Below are positions 8,893 to 17,504 of a stretch of 64,000 bases of DNA, piece after piece. The number at the start of each line of letters is the position of its first letter. The stretch's first letter is position 1. This DNA is from an uncultured Aquimarina sp. (GTDB taxonomy: Bacteria; Bacteroidota; Bacteroidia; Flavobacteriales; Flavobacteriaceae), in the NCBI GenBank assembly GCA_947498775.1, contig CANMLL010000004.1, positions 62,001 to 126,000 of the forward strand, given 5' to 3'. The notes below the pieces were generated by a model. It was not told where the DNA came from. It searched no databases and saw only the letters and a program-made list of their open reading frames with translations. Position numbers and translations under genes: made by a program.

Positions 8893-9019
8893 GGTCATTT
8901 CTATTGTAGTATTTACCAAAAATAGGATAAAAAGTTGAATCTTAATATGCTTTAACAAATGTATATTACGCAGAAATCTTTATTGATTCCTTATAGCTTA
9001 TATCAGAAGATCTGAGAGT

Positions 9020-9478
9020 CTATACACTCATGTTTTCCAAACATAATTGAATGGATAGGTTTCTTTGGGTCAAAAAGTTGGTTAAATATCTTTTTAGAAT
9101 TAATCCATCAAAGATTTTTCCTAAGATACTATAGGGTGTTTCATATTCAAGGATATCTATCATCTCTGTTTCTGAAGATGTTGTATTGAATATATGCTGA
9201 TGCTTAAAAGATTTAAAGTTTCCTTTTATCATTTCATCGGTAAAACTATTGGGGGATTGAAGAGTGGTGATCTTGCTTTGATGAGTTAAATACAGACCGA
9301 AATGTTTTCCTTTCCAGGTTACGGTTTCATTAAGTTCTATTAGGCCGAAAGTTCGTCCGGCTATTGCTTTTTCATTAGTTTGTTTTGCTGATATCACATG
9401 AAAATCTATGTTCCTGGATAGATTAAAAACATCTTCTATTGGTGCCTTTATGTAGGTTTTTAGTTTTATGGTTGTCAT
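9020..9478 (-). CDS. SRPBCC (START-like) family protein
   Basis: The 152-residue protein starts TIKLKTYIKAPIEDVFNLSRNIDFH, the first strand and helix of the SRPBCC helix-grip fold, and ends with a long C-terminal helix. TWKGKHFGLYLTHQSKIT in the middle is typical of small family members that neighbour TIGR01777 epimerases. The fold forms a hydrophobic pocket for lipid-like ligands. The ligand is not known. It is the last gene of the four-gene operon, 5 bases after the epimerase gene. Confidence 0.8.
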   Translation of the reverse strand: MTTIKLKTYIKAPIEDVFNLSRNIDFHVISAKQTNEKAIAGRTFGLIELNETVTWKGKHFGLYLTHQSKITTLQSPNSFTDEMIKGNFKSFKHQHIFNTTSSETEMIDILEYETPYSILGKIFDGLILKRYLTNFLTQRNLSIQLCLENMSV

Positions 9479-9483
9479 TGTAT

Positions 9484-10398
9484 TTAATTTGTAAGATTTT
9501 TTAAAGCAGTTTGAAGGTTAGGGAATGAAAATTTGAATCCAATTTCTTTCAACTTTCGTGGAACTACGTTTCGACTTTTAAGTACTAGTTCAGTCTCTGT
9601 TTTTATGATAATCGCACCAAATTCGAGTAGTGGTTTGGGTAATGGAATCCCTAAAGGTGTTTTCAGAACTTTTCTTAAAGTCTTCATGAATAAAAGATTT
9701 GTAGATGGTTTTGGAGATACAATATTTATAACGCCGTCTAGATTCGTATTACGAATTATGAAGTCTATACTTCTTGCAAAATCCAATTCATGTATCCAGC
9801 TCAACTTTTGATTTCCACTACCTTGTTTTCCTCCAAATCCCATTTTTGTCAATTTTAAAATAGGTTGTAGTGCGCCTCCGTTTTTACCCAAAACAATTGA
9901 AGTTCTTAATGCTGCTTTTCGGGTTTTTGGTGTTTGTTGGCTAAAAAATGATTTCTCCCAGGATGTGGCTACATGAACAGAAAACCCGGTACCGATTTCA
10001 CCAGTAATCTCATCCATTTCTTCATCCAGAGAATGGCGATATATAGTAGCAGTAGAAGAATTTAACCATATTTTGGGAGGATGTATACAGGATCGGATGG
10101 CTTCTCCTAATACATTTGTAGATGCTACTCTTGAGTTTAAGATTAGGTCTTTATTCTTTTTAGTATATCTGCAATCCACAGATTTACCCGTCATATTGAT
10201 AAGTACTTCTGCGTTATTTACTTCGTTTTTCCAATCTCCAAGAGTTTTTGCATCCCAATGTATATAATGAATATTCCCTTTTTTTTGATTTTTCCCACGT
10301 GTTAGGATAATGATGCTTTCTGCCTTATCTTTAAAGTATTCAGTAAGTACTTCTCCAAGAAATCCTGTTCCTGCTGCAATGACCATTTTTTTCATCAT
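9484..10398 (-). CDS. TIGR01777-type NAD(P)-dependent epimerase/oxidoreductase
   Basis: The 304-residue protein has an N-terminal dinucleotide-binding motif AAGTGFLGEVL, where GxxGxxG is written A-GTGFLG. It also has LINMTGKSVDCRY, LNSSTATIYRH and the C-terminal DUF1731-like stretch with LPKPLLEFGA and VPRKLKEIGFKF. This is the extended SDR subfamily (YfcH/SDR39U1), often annotated as a cell-division inhibitor homologue, with no firmly known substrate. The start could be any of M1, M2 or M5; the gap to the previous gene is 5 bases at the furthest start. It sits between a methyltransferase and an SRPBCC gene and is probably co-translated with them. Confidence 0.88.
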   Translation of the reverse strand: MMKKMVIAAGTGFLGEVLTEYFKDKAESIIILTRGKNQKKGNIHYIHWDAKTLGDWKNEVNNAEVLINMTGKSVDCRYTKKNKDLILNSRVASTNVLGEAIRSCIHPPKIWLNSSTATIYRHSLDEEMDEITGEIGTGFSVHVATSWEKSFFSQQTPKTRKAALRTSIVLGKNGGALQPILKLTKMGFGGKQGSGNQKLSWIHELDFARSIDFIIRNTNLDGVINIVSPKPSTNLLFMKTLRKVLKTPLGIPLPKPLLEFGAIIIKTETELVLKSRNVVPRKLKEIGFKFSFPNLQTALKNLTN

Positions 10399-10403
10399 AT
10401 CTG

Positions 10404-11285
10404 TTATTTTTCTGCTGTGATTAAATAATATCCAAAATCATTCATGTGCAAACCGGATAGTAGTGCAAACAAAGATCCTTTTAGGTTTTTCCAACTTTGT
10501 GATTTTAAAGATTCTTTTCTGAATAATTTTTTTAGTATAAAACCGGTGATAGCAAATGGTACATGTAATACAGATGGAGCTACTCTGAAGGATACGTCTT
10601 CTACTTTTATATTTTTGAATCCTATTTGTTCTAAAGCACTTTCAATAGTTTGTATGCTTCCTAGCCCTTCTAGGCTCCATCCCCTACATAATTGTTCGTA
10701 ACAGTAATTGCTGCCAGCACATAATTTCTCTTCATCCTTCTTTATAAAAGCATCAGCAATGACTAATCGAGTGTTTGGTTTTAAGATACGATATGCTTCT
10801 TGTAGTGACTCGATGCTATGACCAGAGTGACAGAAACTTTCAATGGCATAGGCTCCGTCAACACTATTGTTTTTAAAAGAGGTGTGATTGTAATTCTCTT
10901 CAAGAATTAACCCATTCATGTTTTGTAACCTCTTGTTTCCCTGACTCACCTGAAATTTTGAAAGTGTGACCCCAATGAATTTTAGTAAAGGATATTTTCT
11001 AAGGCCATATCTCATGGTGCCACCAATACCGCATCCAAGATCGGCTACTAGGGAGCTTCTTTTAGGTACATTAAGACGATTAAATACCTGACTGTTCATT
11101 TCGTTGAGCATTGAATCTCTCTTAAATAAATTGGTCTTAAAAGGAATGTAATACCCAAAATGCATATTAAAATCTTTACTCCAAAACTCATAATCATCAG
11201 TAGCTTCATCATAAAACCGAATGATTTTTTCTTTGGTAGCAGAACGTTTAATTCTTAGTTTTTGTAAAAGGGTTAAAGTGCTCAT
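10404..11285 (-). CDS. SAM-dependent methyltransferase, sterol/tocopherol methyltransferase-like
   Basis: The 293-residue protein contains the SAM motif VADLGCGIGGTMRYG (about 81-95) and AYAIESFCHSGHSIES (about 145-160). The latter resembles the Y-x-IEATCHA motif of sterol C-24 and related small-molecule methyltransferases. The N-terminal FYDEATDDYEFW...MHFGYY also suits that group, whose substrates are hydrophobic. I infer methylation of a lipid or isoprenoid, not a macromolecule. It lies 11 bases after a membrane-protein gene and 5 bases before the epimerase gene, so it is inside the GbsR-associated operon. Its exact substrate cannot be read from sequence. Confidence 0.8.
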   Translation of the reverse strand: MSTLTLLQKLRIKRSATKEKIIRFYDEATDDYEFWSKDFNMHFGYYIPFKTNLFKRDSMLNEMNSQVFNRLNVPKRSSLVADLGCGIGGTMRYGLRKYPLLKFIGVTLSKFQVSQGNKRLQNMNGLILEENYNHTSFKNNSVDGAYAIESFCHSGHSIESLQEAYRILKPNTRLVIADAFIKKDEEKLCAGSNYCYEQLCRGWSLEGLGSIQTIESALEQIGFKNIKVEDVSFRVAPSVLHVPFAITGFILKKLFRKESLKSQSWKNLKGSLFALLSGLHMNDFGYYLITAEK

Positions 11286-11296
11286 AATTGAAAATT

Positions 11297-11740
11297 TTAG
11301 TAAAGGTTAAAAAAACCAATACAGTTATAGATCAATAAAAAGGTGTATACAGTTGCAAATAACACAAATAGTGAGTTCATAAAATAACTGCCAATTTTAA
11401 ATATTCGTTTTTTAGGAATTTCATACATCGGATAATAGGCAATTTGCGTAAGGACTTTTCCAACCCAGTAAGCTGCTATCAATCCAGTTAAAGCAATTGC
11501 TAGTGCAGATTGTTCTTTCAGCTCAGAAGTAAGTAAAATAGCAATCAAACCAAAAGAAAAATTAAGCCCTTGGATATATCTTCCGTACGTTTTTGCGATT
11601 TCTTGATTTAGAGGTTTTAATTGTCTTACATCATTATACCAATCAAACACACGATGTCTAATGTATGGATATATTAAGGCAGTAAATATTTGCCCAATCC
11701 CTGCTATAATTATTAACCAATTTGGAATGATAAATTTCAT
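11297..11740 (-). CDS. Four-helix integral membrane protein of unknown function
   Basis: The 147-residue protein has about four hydrophobic segments (near residues 5-25, 55-72, 78-97 and 118-140) with a basic loop YEIPKKRIFKIG before the last. I do not recognise the family. It is the first gene of an operon with a methyltransferase, an epimerase and an SRPBCC protein. A palindrome nearly identical to that before the GbsR gene lies 12 bases upstream of its start, so it is likely the gene whose promoter the regulator controls. It may hold the pathway at the membrane, but that is only inference. Confidence 0.6.
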   Translation of the reverse strand: MKFIIPNWLIIIAGIGQIFTALIYPYIRHRVFDWYNDVRQLKPLNQEIAKTYGRYIQGLNFSFGLIAILLTSELKEQSALAIALTGLIAAYWVGKVLTQIAYYPMYEIPKKRIFKIGSYFMNSLFVLFATVYTFLLIYNCIGFFNLY

Positions 11741-11751
11741 AATTTTGATTA

Positions 11752-11781
11752 TTTTAAAGTTTCAGAAAAAATTGAAAGTAT
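11752..11781 (-). promoter_or_regulatory. Second GbsR-type operator candidate
   Basis: AAAGTTTCAG, six A, TTGAAAGTAT is an imperfect inverted repeat. Compared with the palindrome before the GbsR gene, 27 of 31 bases (11751-11781 against 12351-12381) are identical. It ends 12 bases upstream of the first gene of the four-gene operon and lies after the GbsR stop codon, so it marks a separate regulated transcription start. No clear TAnnTTTG was found with it. Confidence 0.6.
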
Positions 11782-11828
11782 TATTGAAAATAAAAAGAAG
11801 TTTCCTCCTTATTCATTTTTTTAGGTTT

Positions 11829-12332
11829 TTATTTAATTAATTTCACCAGTGCTTTTGTGATCCAGTTTTGTTCTTGTCCAACAACTTTGTTCATCATAAT
11901 ATCCAGGTTGTTGGCCATTTCGTGCAGCGCTTTTGTTTGTTTTATTAACTCTGTAGTTTTGGCTGTTCCATCGTCTTGTATGTTAGAAACATCATTCAGG
12001 ATTTTAATCGTGGGTTGTAACTCTCTTCGGCTTCTTTCTTTTGCGATTTGTCTTGCCAACTCTTGTACATCCTTTTCTGAAGTAAAATATTCTTTACGTT
12101 CTCCCATCTTATTCTCTTTAAAAACAATACCCCAATCCATTAATTGGCGCAAGTTCATACTGGTATTTCCTCTTGATATCTGAAGTTCTTCCATGATATC
12201 TTCCATGGATAAAGGTTCAGGAGAAATCAAAAGTAAGGCATGTATTTGGGCCATCGCTTTATTAATTCCCCATAAGGTTCCCAGGGCACCCCATGTAGAT
12301 ATAAATTTGTTTTTTGCTTCATTGTAATCCAT
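11829..12332 (-). CDS. GbsR/MarR-family transcriptional regulator
   Basis: The 167-residue protein fits the GbsR branch of MarR-like regulators. The N-terminus KFISTWGALGTLWGINKAMAQIHALLL is the conserved dimerisation helix, followed by a winged helix-turn-helix around LSMEDIMEELQISRGNTSMN (about 41-60) and the wing GERKEYF. A long C-terminal helix completes it. GbsR proteins usually repress neighbours until a ligand binds. A 12-bp-armed palindrome overlaps its own promoter, pointing to autoregulation, and a near copy precedes the four-gene operon downstream. The ligand is unknown; choline is the ligand in Bacillus GbsR, but nothing here suggests choline metabolism. Confidence 0.88.
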   Translation of the reverse strand: MDYNEAKNKFISTWGALGTLWGINKAMAQIHALLLISPEPLSMEDIMEELQISRGNTSMNLRQLMDWGIVFKENKMGERKEYFTSEKDVQELARQIAKERSRRELQPTIKILNDVSNIQDDGTAKTTELIKQTKALHEMANNLDIMMNKVVGQEQNWITKALVKLIK

Positions 12333-12336
12333 AGTA

Positions 12337-12366
12337 CAAATATATAAAAAATTTTAAACTTTCAAA
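12337..12366 (-). promoter_or_regulatory. Promoter of the GbsR gene
   Basis: The minus strand has TTTG at 12366-12363, then 18 bases, then TATATTTG at 12344-12337. This matches the Bacteroidota TTTG / TAnnTTTG promoter. The -33 half lies inside the palindrome, so bound regulator would block it. Only 4 bases separate the -7 motif from the ATG, so the transcript would be leaderless or nearly so. Confidence 0.55.
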
Positions 12367-12383
12367 AAATATTGAAAGTTTAA
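12354..12383. promoter_or_regulatory. Palindromic GbsR operator candidate
   Basis: Two perfect 12-base arms (TTAAACTTTCAA and its complement TTGAAAGTTTAA) flank a 6-base spacer. The site lies 22 bases before the GbsR start and overlaps the -33 promoter half. An almost identical site lies before the operon it probably controls. Confidence 0.7.
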
Positions 12384-12503
12384 TCGCTATTCAATTCTTT
12401 TTGAACAAATCGAAGTGTATACAGTCATTATTTTGTGGGGAAGCCATTTTTGTTAAAACTTGATTTTACGTAAGTTATAGATCTAACACAAACTCATACA
12501 AAA

Positions 12504-15029
12504 ATGAAAAAATTAAACTTAATTATTTCAGTAGCATGGCTATGCCTATTCTTTACCTACAGCCACGCACAAGAACAAGCCAAAATGTTTTTTGCAACCA
12601 TGCAAACCAGAGATGCTCAAGGTCTCAAAATTACACACCCCAAGGATATCAAAATTATCGATTCAAAAAATGGTTATAGTGCTGTGATGCTTAGTCATAA
12701 TGCCGCTGAAGAATTGCATCATAAAGTACTGGTTCATGGTCCTGGATTTATTTATGAAACTTCAGAAAAAAAAGCACTTGCTTCGATTGAAAACATTAAT
12801 AAAAGATCTGATCAAAAGCAACGAGCTGCTTTTTCGATTACACAAGATGCGCTTGTGCGACAAAGCCTGGATTTGGTGAACAATTTTAATATCGCCACTC
12901 AGATTCAGGAGTTAGAGGATTACGGCACAAGATATCATACTACAAATAGTGCAAGACAAGCTGTTTTGGATCTAAAAACTAAGTGGGAAGGTCTTGCGGC
13001 GGGGCGTAGTGACGTTTCCGTAAGAATTGTTAATCATAATAGTTCTGCGATGCCATCAGTAATTATGACTATTACCGGAACAGAAAAACCAGACGAATTT
13101 GTAATTATAGGTGGGCATATTGATTCTACAGCCAGAAATAACAATACTACCAACGCTCCTGGGGCCGATGATAATGCATCTGGAATTGCTACGATTACAG
13201 AAGCTGCCAGAGTATTGTTTGCTATGGATTTTAAACCAAAACGCACCCTAGAATTTATGGCTTTTGCCGCTGAGGAAGTAGGGCTAAGAGGATCAAAAGA
13301 AATTGCCGAGGACTACAGAAATCGCAATGTAAATGTAGTTAGCTATATGCAATTGGATATGACCAATTATAAAGGTTCTACTAATGATGTTTATGTATCA
13401 ACAGATTCGTATAATGATGATACGTTAAATGATTTTTTGATTCAGTTAATGAATTACTATAATGCATCAGGGACACATAAAATTACGTATGGCACTTCGC
13501 AGTGTAATTATGGTTGCTCTGATCATTATAGCTGGGCACAACAGGGCTATGATGTGACTTTTCCTTTTGAAGCAACGTTTAATGAAAGTAACCCTAATAT
13601 TCATACCACAAGGGACACCTTTGACCGTTCTCCTACACCCAATGCTACTCATGCAGCCAAATTTGCTAAGCTTGCTTTAGAATATTTGATTGAAATTTCT
13701 AATGGAGTTACTGGTGGTCCAGGAGGAGGGGGAGAGTGTACTGCGACCACAAGTTTGTTTCCTTATCAACAAGGATATGAAGGATCTCTAGGAACCTGGA
13801 CACAAGCCGCAGGAGATGATTTGGATTGGACCATCGATGCTAGCGGAACTCCATCTAATGGAACAGGACCCAGCAGTGCAGCCGAAGGTTCATCTTATAT
13901 CTATGTTGAAGCCTCTGGCAATGGTAATGGACACCCTGGCAAAACAGCTATTCTTAACTCTCCTTGTTTTGATTTAAGTGCATTGAGCAATGCTAGTTTC
14001 AGTTTTAAATATCACATGCAAGGGGATGCAGTGGGAACACTATCTGTAGAGGTCAGTACTGATAATGGTTCTTCGTGGACCAATATTTTTAGTAAATCAG
14101 AGTCTCAGGGTGACAACTGGAATCAGGCCAACATAGAATTAGCATCTTATGTTGGATCGGTAGTGCAATTCAGATTTAATACGGTAACAGGCAATAGTTG
14201 GCAAGGTGATATTGCTGTAGATGATGTTACTATTGGAGAATCAGTTGTTGATCCCGGACCCGGAAATTGCGATGTTTTAAATTTCAGTGATTTTACTGTT
14301 TCTTCTTTTGCTAATCAAGATTCGGCAGGAAACTATTCTATTGAAAACGGAGGCGCAGGATTGTCCTTACAAAATAATACTTGGAAGTATGTATTACTTA
14401 ATTACACGCTGACATCACAGACCGTTATAGAATTTGATTTTAGCAGTACCGCTCAAGGAGAAATTCATGGTATTGGTTTTGAAGATGATAATAATTTGAC
14501 AGCTGGCAGGTACTTCAAAGTTCATGGCACACAGAACTATGGATTGACCAACTATGATAATTATTCGAGTGGTATGACACGATATGTGATTCCTATCGGA
14601 AGTTTTTATACAGGGACAATGGATCGGTTAGTATTTGTTAATGATAATGATGCCGGCAGTGCAAATACTTCTGTTTTTTCTAATGTGAAGATTTATGAGG
14701 GTTCTTGTGGAGGGGCGTCAAGAAGTGCAATAGATTTTGTGTCGATTACTCCGATATTAGGGGATCAATATGAAGGAGCATTGTCTTTTGTAAAGATGAA
14801 TCCCAATCCAACCAGAGATAGCTTTACGCTTACCACAGGAAGCGATAGCACCAACAACATAAAAGCAGTGATCCATACCATTTCTGGTACAAAAGTAGCA
14901 GAAATGCAATTAAGTCGTGGAGCCAATACTTTTTCTGCCAAAAAGTTAAGATTACGATCAGGAATCTATCTTATCAAAATTGAAACCGAAGGTGAAGAAT
15001 CGGTAGTGCAAAAAATAATAATTAAGTAA
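12504..15029 (+). CDS. Secreted M28-family zinc aminopeptidase with T9SS tail
   Basis: The 841-residue protein has a Sec signal peptide (cut after YSHA, about residue 22) and a propeptide. The M28 peptidase domain follows with zinc ligands and catalytic residues in IIGGHIDST (H205), APGADDNASG (D222/D223) and AFAAEEVGLRGS (E257/E258). After a glycine-rich linker near 405 comes a MAM-like beta-sandwich (about 425-580), then another beta-rich module (about 589-735) and a type IX sorting tail from MNPNPTRDSF to the end. It should be secreted across the outer membrane to cleave amino-terminal residues from peptides. It is transcribed alone and ends at a strong terminator. Confidence 0.93.
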   Translation: MKKLNLIISVAWLCLFFTYSHAQEQAKMFFATMQTRDAQGLKITHPKDIKIIDSKNGYSAVMLSHNAAEELHHKVLVHGPGFIYETSEKKALASIENINKRSDQKQRAAFSITQDALVRQSLDLVNNFNIATQIQELEDYGTRYHTTNSARQAVLDLKTKWEGLAAGRSDVSVRIVNHNSSAMPSVIMTITGTEKPDEFVIIGGHIDSTARNNNTTNAPGADDNASGIATITEAARVLFAMDFKPKRTLEFMAFAAEEVGLRGSKEIAEDYRNRNVNVVSYMQLDMTNYKGSTNDVYVSTDSYNDDTLNDFLIQLMNYYNASGTHKITYGTSQCNYGCSDHYSWAQQGYDVTFPFEATFNESNPNIHTTRDTFDRSPTPNATHAAKFAKLALEYLIEISNGVTGGPGGGGECTATTSLFPYQQGYEGSLGTWTQAAGDDLDWTIDASGTPSNGTGPSSAAEGSSYIYVEASGNGNGHPGKTAILNSPCFDLSALSNASFSFKYHMQGDAVGTLSVEVSTDNGSSWTNIFSKSESQGDNWNQANIELASYVGSVVQFRFNTVTGNSWQGDIAVDDVTIGESVVDPGPGNCDVLNFSDFTVSSFANQDSAGNYSIENGGAGLSLQNNTWKYVLLNYTLTSQTVIEFDFSSTAQGEIHGIGFEDDNNLTAGRYFKVHGTQNYGLTNYDNYSSGMTRYVIPIGSFYTGTMDRLVFVNDNDAGSANTSVFSNVKIYEGSCGGASRSAIDFVSITPILGDQYEGALSFVKMNPNPTRDSFTLTTGSDSTNNIKAVIHTISGTKVAEMQLSRGANTFSAKKLRLRSGIYLIKIETEGEESVVQKIIIK

Positions 15030-15047
15030 GGACTGAAACCTAAAATT

Positions 15048-15080
15048 AAAAGGTGCTTCAATTAGGTTGAAGCATCTTTT
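15048..15080. terminator. Bidirectional terminator between M28 and M3 peptidase genes
   Basis: A 14-bp stem (AAAAGGTGCTTCAA with TTGAAGCATCTTTT, one G-T pair) encloses a 5-base loop and is followed by TTTTATTT on the plus strand. It lies 18 bases after the M28 stop and 20 bases from the convergent M3 gene, and its A-rich left arm makes it usable from both sides. Confidence 0.85.
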
Positions 15081-15100
15081 ATTTATAATGAAGTCAGGAT

Positions 15101-17122
15101 TTATTTGATCAATCCAGCACGTTTTAACAACGCTTCTGGTTTTGGTTCTTGTCCACGGAAACGCTTATAGAGTTTCATTGGATTTTCGGTTCCTCCTTTA
15201 GAGAGCACGTTGTCTTTAAATTTGGTGGCCACCTCTTTATCAAAAATTCCATTTTCTTTAAAATATTCAAAGGCATCCGCGTCTAGTACTTCTGCCCATT
15301 TGTATGAATAGTATCCAGCAGAATATCCGCCTTGAAAAATATGAGAAAAAGCGGTGCTCATACAATTTTCTTCTACATTTGGATATAACGAGGTTTCGGC
15401 AAATGTTTTTTTCTCATGCTCTTTTACGTTTTTGATTGCACTAGGATCCTTTGCGTGCCATGACATATCTAGCAATCCAAAACTTAGTTGTCGCAGGGTA
15501 GTGATCCCTTCCATAAAAGTAGCGGATTCTTTTATTTTTTCAACCAATTCCATCGGAATCACTTCTCCAGTTTCATAATGCTTTGCAAACAGTTCTAAGG
15601 CTTCTTTTTCGTAACACCAGTTTTCTAATACCTGACTTGGTAACTCCACAAAATCCCAATACACACTGGTCCCTGATAAACCGGGATAGGTTGTGTTGGC
15701 GAGCATACCGTGTAGGGCATGTCCAAACTCATGAAATAGTGTAGTCACTTCGTTAAAAGTTAATAATGAAGGTTTACTGGGAGTTGGTTTTGTAAAATTG
15801 CATACAATCGAAACATGAGGTCTAATATTTTCATTGTCTTTCCTCATTTGGGATTTATACGAAGTCATCCAGGCACCGTTACGTTTTCCTGGTCTTGGAT
15901 GAAAATCTGCGTAAAACAAAGAAATAAAATTGCCTTCAGTATCAGTAACATTGTACGTTTTTACCTCTTCATGATATTTGTCAATATCTGTAGTTTCCTC
16001 GAATTGAAGCCCGAATAACTTCTCGGCAACTGTAAAAACCCCATGAATAACATTATCGAGTTTAAAATATGGTTTTAGTTTTTCATCATCCAGATCAAAG
16101 AGCTTTTGCTTTAGTTTTTCGGTATAATAGGCCCCGTCCCATTTTTCAAGGTGATCAATTCCATCTAGTTCTTTGGCAAATCCTTCGAGCTGTTTAAATT
16201 CCCTTTCTGCTGCAGGTTTTGCTTTTTCTAGGATTTCGTTAAGAAACGAAAATACGTTATCGGGAGTTTCGGCCATTCTTTCTTCAAGAACGTAATGTGC
16301 ATGCGATAAATATCCCAAAAGTTGTGCGCGTTGATGCCTTAGATTGGCAATTTTTAAAACAATTTCCTGGTTGTCAAGGTCGTCATTGTGAAAGCCTTTA
16401 GATCCAAATGCGATTGCCAGTTTTTTGCGCAGCTCTCTATTTTTTGCATATGTTATAAAAGGAATATAACTTGGATAATCCAATGTTACTAACCAACCTT
16501 TTTTACCTTTGGCCTCGGCCATAGCCTTTGCGGCTTCTTTGGCTCCTTCAGGAAGACCATCTAGGTCAGATTCGTTGGTAAGAAGCATTTCAAATTTATT
16601 AGTTTCGGCCAATACATTTTCACCAAAATTCAGGCTTAATTTTGAGAGCTCTTTGTCAATTTCTCGTAACTTTTTCTTTTTATCTGAAGGAAGATTAGCT
16701 CCGTTTCTGGAAAAAGATTTATATCTTTTGGTAAGCAGTGTGTATTGTTCGGGAGTAAGATTTAACTCATCTCGGTGATTATAAACTATTTCAATTTTTT
16801 TAAACAAATCCAAATTAAGTGCAATATCATTGCCAAATTCTGAAAGTAAAGGGGAAGCCTCTTGTGCTATTTTTTGAATGTCTTCATTTGTTTCGGCGCT
16901 ATTAAGATTAAAAAACACGCTGGTAACTCTATCTAGTAATTCACCACCGTACTCTAAAGCTTCAATTGTGTTTAAAAAAGAAGGAGGTTCTGGATTCGCA
17001 ACGATTTGATCGATTTCTTCTCTGGCGATAACAATACCATTTTTTATAGCTGGTAAAAAGTGCTCTGTATTTATTTTTGAGAACGGAGCTGCGTTAAATA
17101 GTTGTAATAATGGGTTATTCAT
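15101..17122 (-). CDS. M3-family oligopeptidase (oligopeptidase A/Dcp-like)
   Basis: The 673-residue protein has the thimet-oligopeptidase zinc motif H464-E-F-G-H468 in TLFHEFGHALH and the usual third ligand region downstream. Length and the start NNPLLQLFNAAPFSKI match cytoplasmic oligopeptidase A-type enzymes. There is no signal peptide, so it should degrade short peptides in the cytoplasm. The C-terminus has the conserved GGYSAGYYSYKWAEVLDADAF. The gene is alone; one of the two TCGATAAAA dyads lies 47 bases upstream of its start. Confidence 0.92.
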   Translation of the reverse strand: MNNPLLQLFNAAPFSKINTEHFLPAIKNGIVIAREEIDQIVANPEPPSFLNTIEALEYGGELLDRVTSVFFNLNSAETNEDIQKIAQEASPLLSEFGNDIALNLDLFKKIEIVYNHRDELNLTPEQYTLLTKRYKSFSRNGANLPSDKKKKLREIDKELSKLSLNFGENVLAETNKFEMLLTNESDLDGLPEGAKEAAKAMAEAKGKKGWLVTLDYPSYIPFITYAKNRELRKKLAIAFGSKGFHNDDLDNQEIVLKIANLRHQRAQLLGYLSHAHYVLEERMAETPDNVFSFLNEILEKAKPAAEREFKQLEGFAKELDGIDHLEKWDGAYYTEKLKQKLFDLDDEKLKPYFKLDNVIHGVFTVAEKLFGLQFEETTDIDKYHEEVKTYNVTDTEGNFISLFYADFHPRPGKRNGAWMTSYKSQMRKDNENIRPHVSIVCNFTKPTPSKPSLLTFNEVTTLFHEFGHALHGMLANTTYPGLSGTSVYWDFVELPSQVLENWCYEKEALELFAKHYETGEVIPMELVEKIKESATFMEGITTLRQLSFGLLDMSWHAKDPSAIKNVKEHEKKTFAETSLYPNVEENCMSTAFSHIFQGGYSAGYYSYKWAEVLDADAFEYFKENGIFDKEVATKFKDNVLSKGGTENPMKLYKRFRGQEPKPEALLKRAGLIK

Positions 17123-17168
17123 TCTTGTATATATAATTTCTTTAGTTACTAATTGTATTTCCTATAGA

Positions 17169-17192
17169 TCGATAAAAAAGGTGTTTTATAGA
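17169..17192. promoter_or_regulatory. Dyad TCGATAAAA-N6-TTTTATAGA
   Basis: The left arm TCGATAAAA and right arm TTTTATAGA differ from perfect symmetry by one base. A second copy lies at 17481-17504. The region from 17168 to 17196 matches 17480-17508 at 25 of 29 bases. This copy lies 47 bases before the M3 peptidase start. The pair looks like binding sites of one protein, unknown. Confidence 0.45.
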
Positions 17193-17257
17193 AAAACTTG
17201 TCTTTAATTACACTTTTTTTGACCAATCTGGCTTTTGTATTGATAAATTTGAACAGG

Positions 17258-17388
17258 TTTATTAGTGAATGGTCCAAGCACGAAAGCATCTATATTATTT
17301 TTATCAAGGGTATGGATATAAATACTAAATTTTCGTAGCAAAGACCAAATATATGTAAAGAGTTGCAATTAATGTAGCTCTTTTTTTT
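17258..17388 (+). ncRNA. Candidate structured small RNA A with terminator
   Basis: No protein gene occupies 17123-17721. Here TGGTC (17270-17274) pairs with GACCA (17343-17347), GC plus ACGAAA (17278-17285) with TTTCGT plus GC (17331-17339), and TATTTTTATC (17296-17305) with GATATAAATA (17315-17324, one mismatch). Between these lies an open bubble. An intrinsic terminator follows: AGAGTTGCA/TGTAGCTCT around a 5-base loop (17359-17381) and then eight T. A -7 TAAATTTG lies at 17244-17251, with TTG 22 bases further upstream, a little too far. The plus-strand terminator with no gene before it is the strongest evidence. The 5' end is a guess. Confidence 0.4.
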
Positions 17389-17480
17389 GTTGAAAACCTC
17401 TGTTTTTTGGTGAATAACTTTGTTTATGTATGTCTTTTCTATCAAAAAAAACTTTTGAAACGCAATAAAAATGCGGTTTA

Positions 17481-17504
17481 TCGATAAAAAATGTATTTTA
17501 TCGA
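17481..17504. promoter_or_regulatory. Dyad TCGATAAAA-N6-TTTTATCGA
   Basis: This is the perfect version of the dyad at 17169-17192, with 9-base arms and a 6-base spacer. It lies 30 bases upstream of the -33 element of candidate RNA B, a position suited to an activator or repressor. Confidence 0.5.

Noticed and set aside
9003..9015. TCAGA-AGA-TCTGA hairpin after the SRPBCC gene
   Set aside because: Too short for a confident terminator, and no T-run follows.
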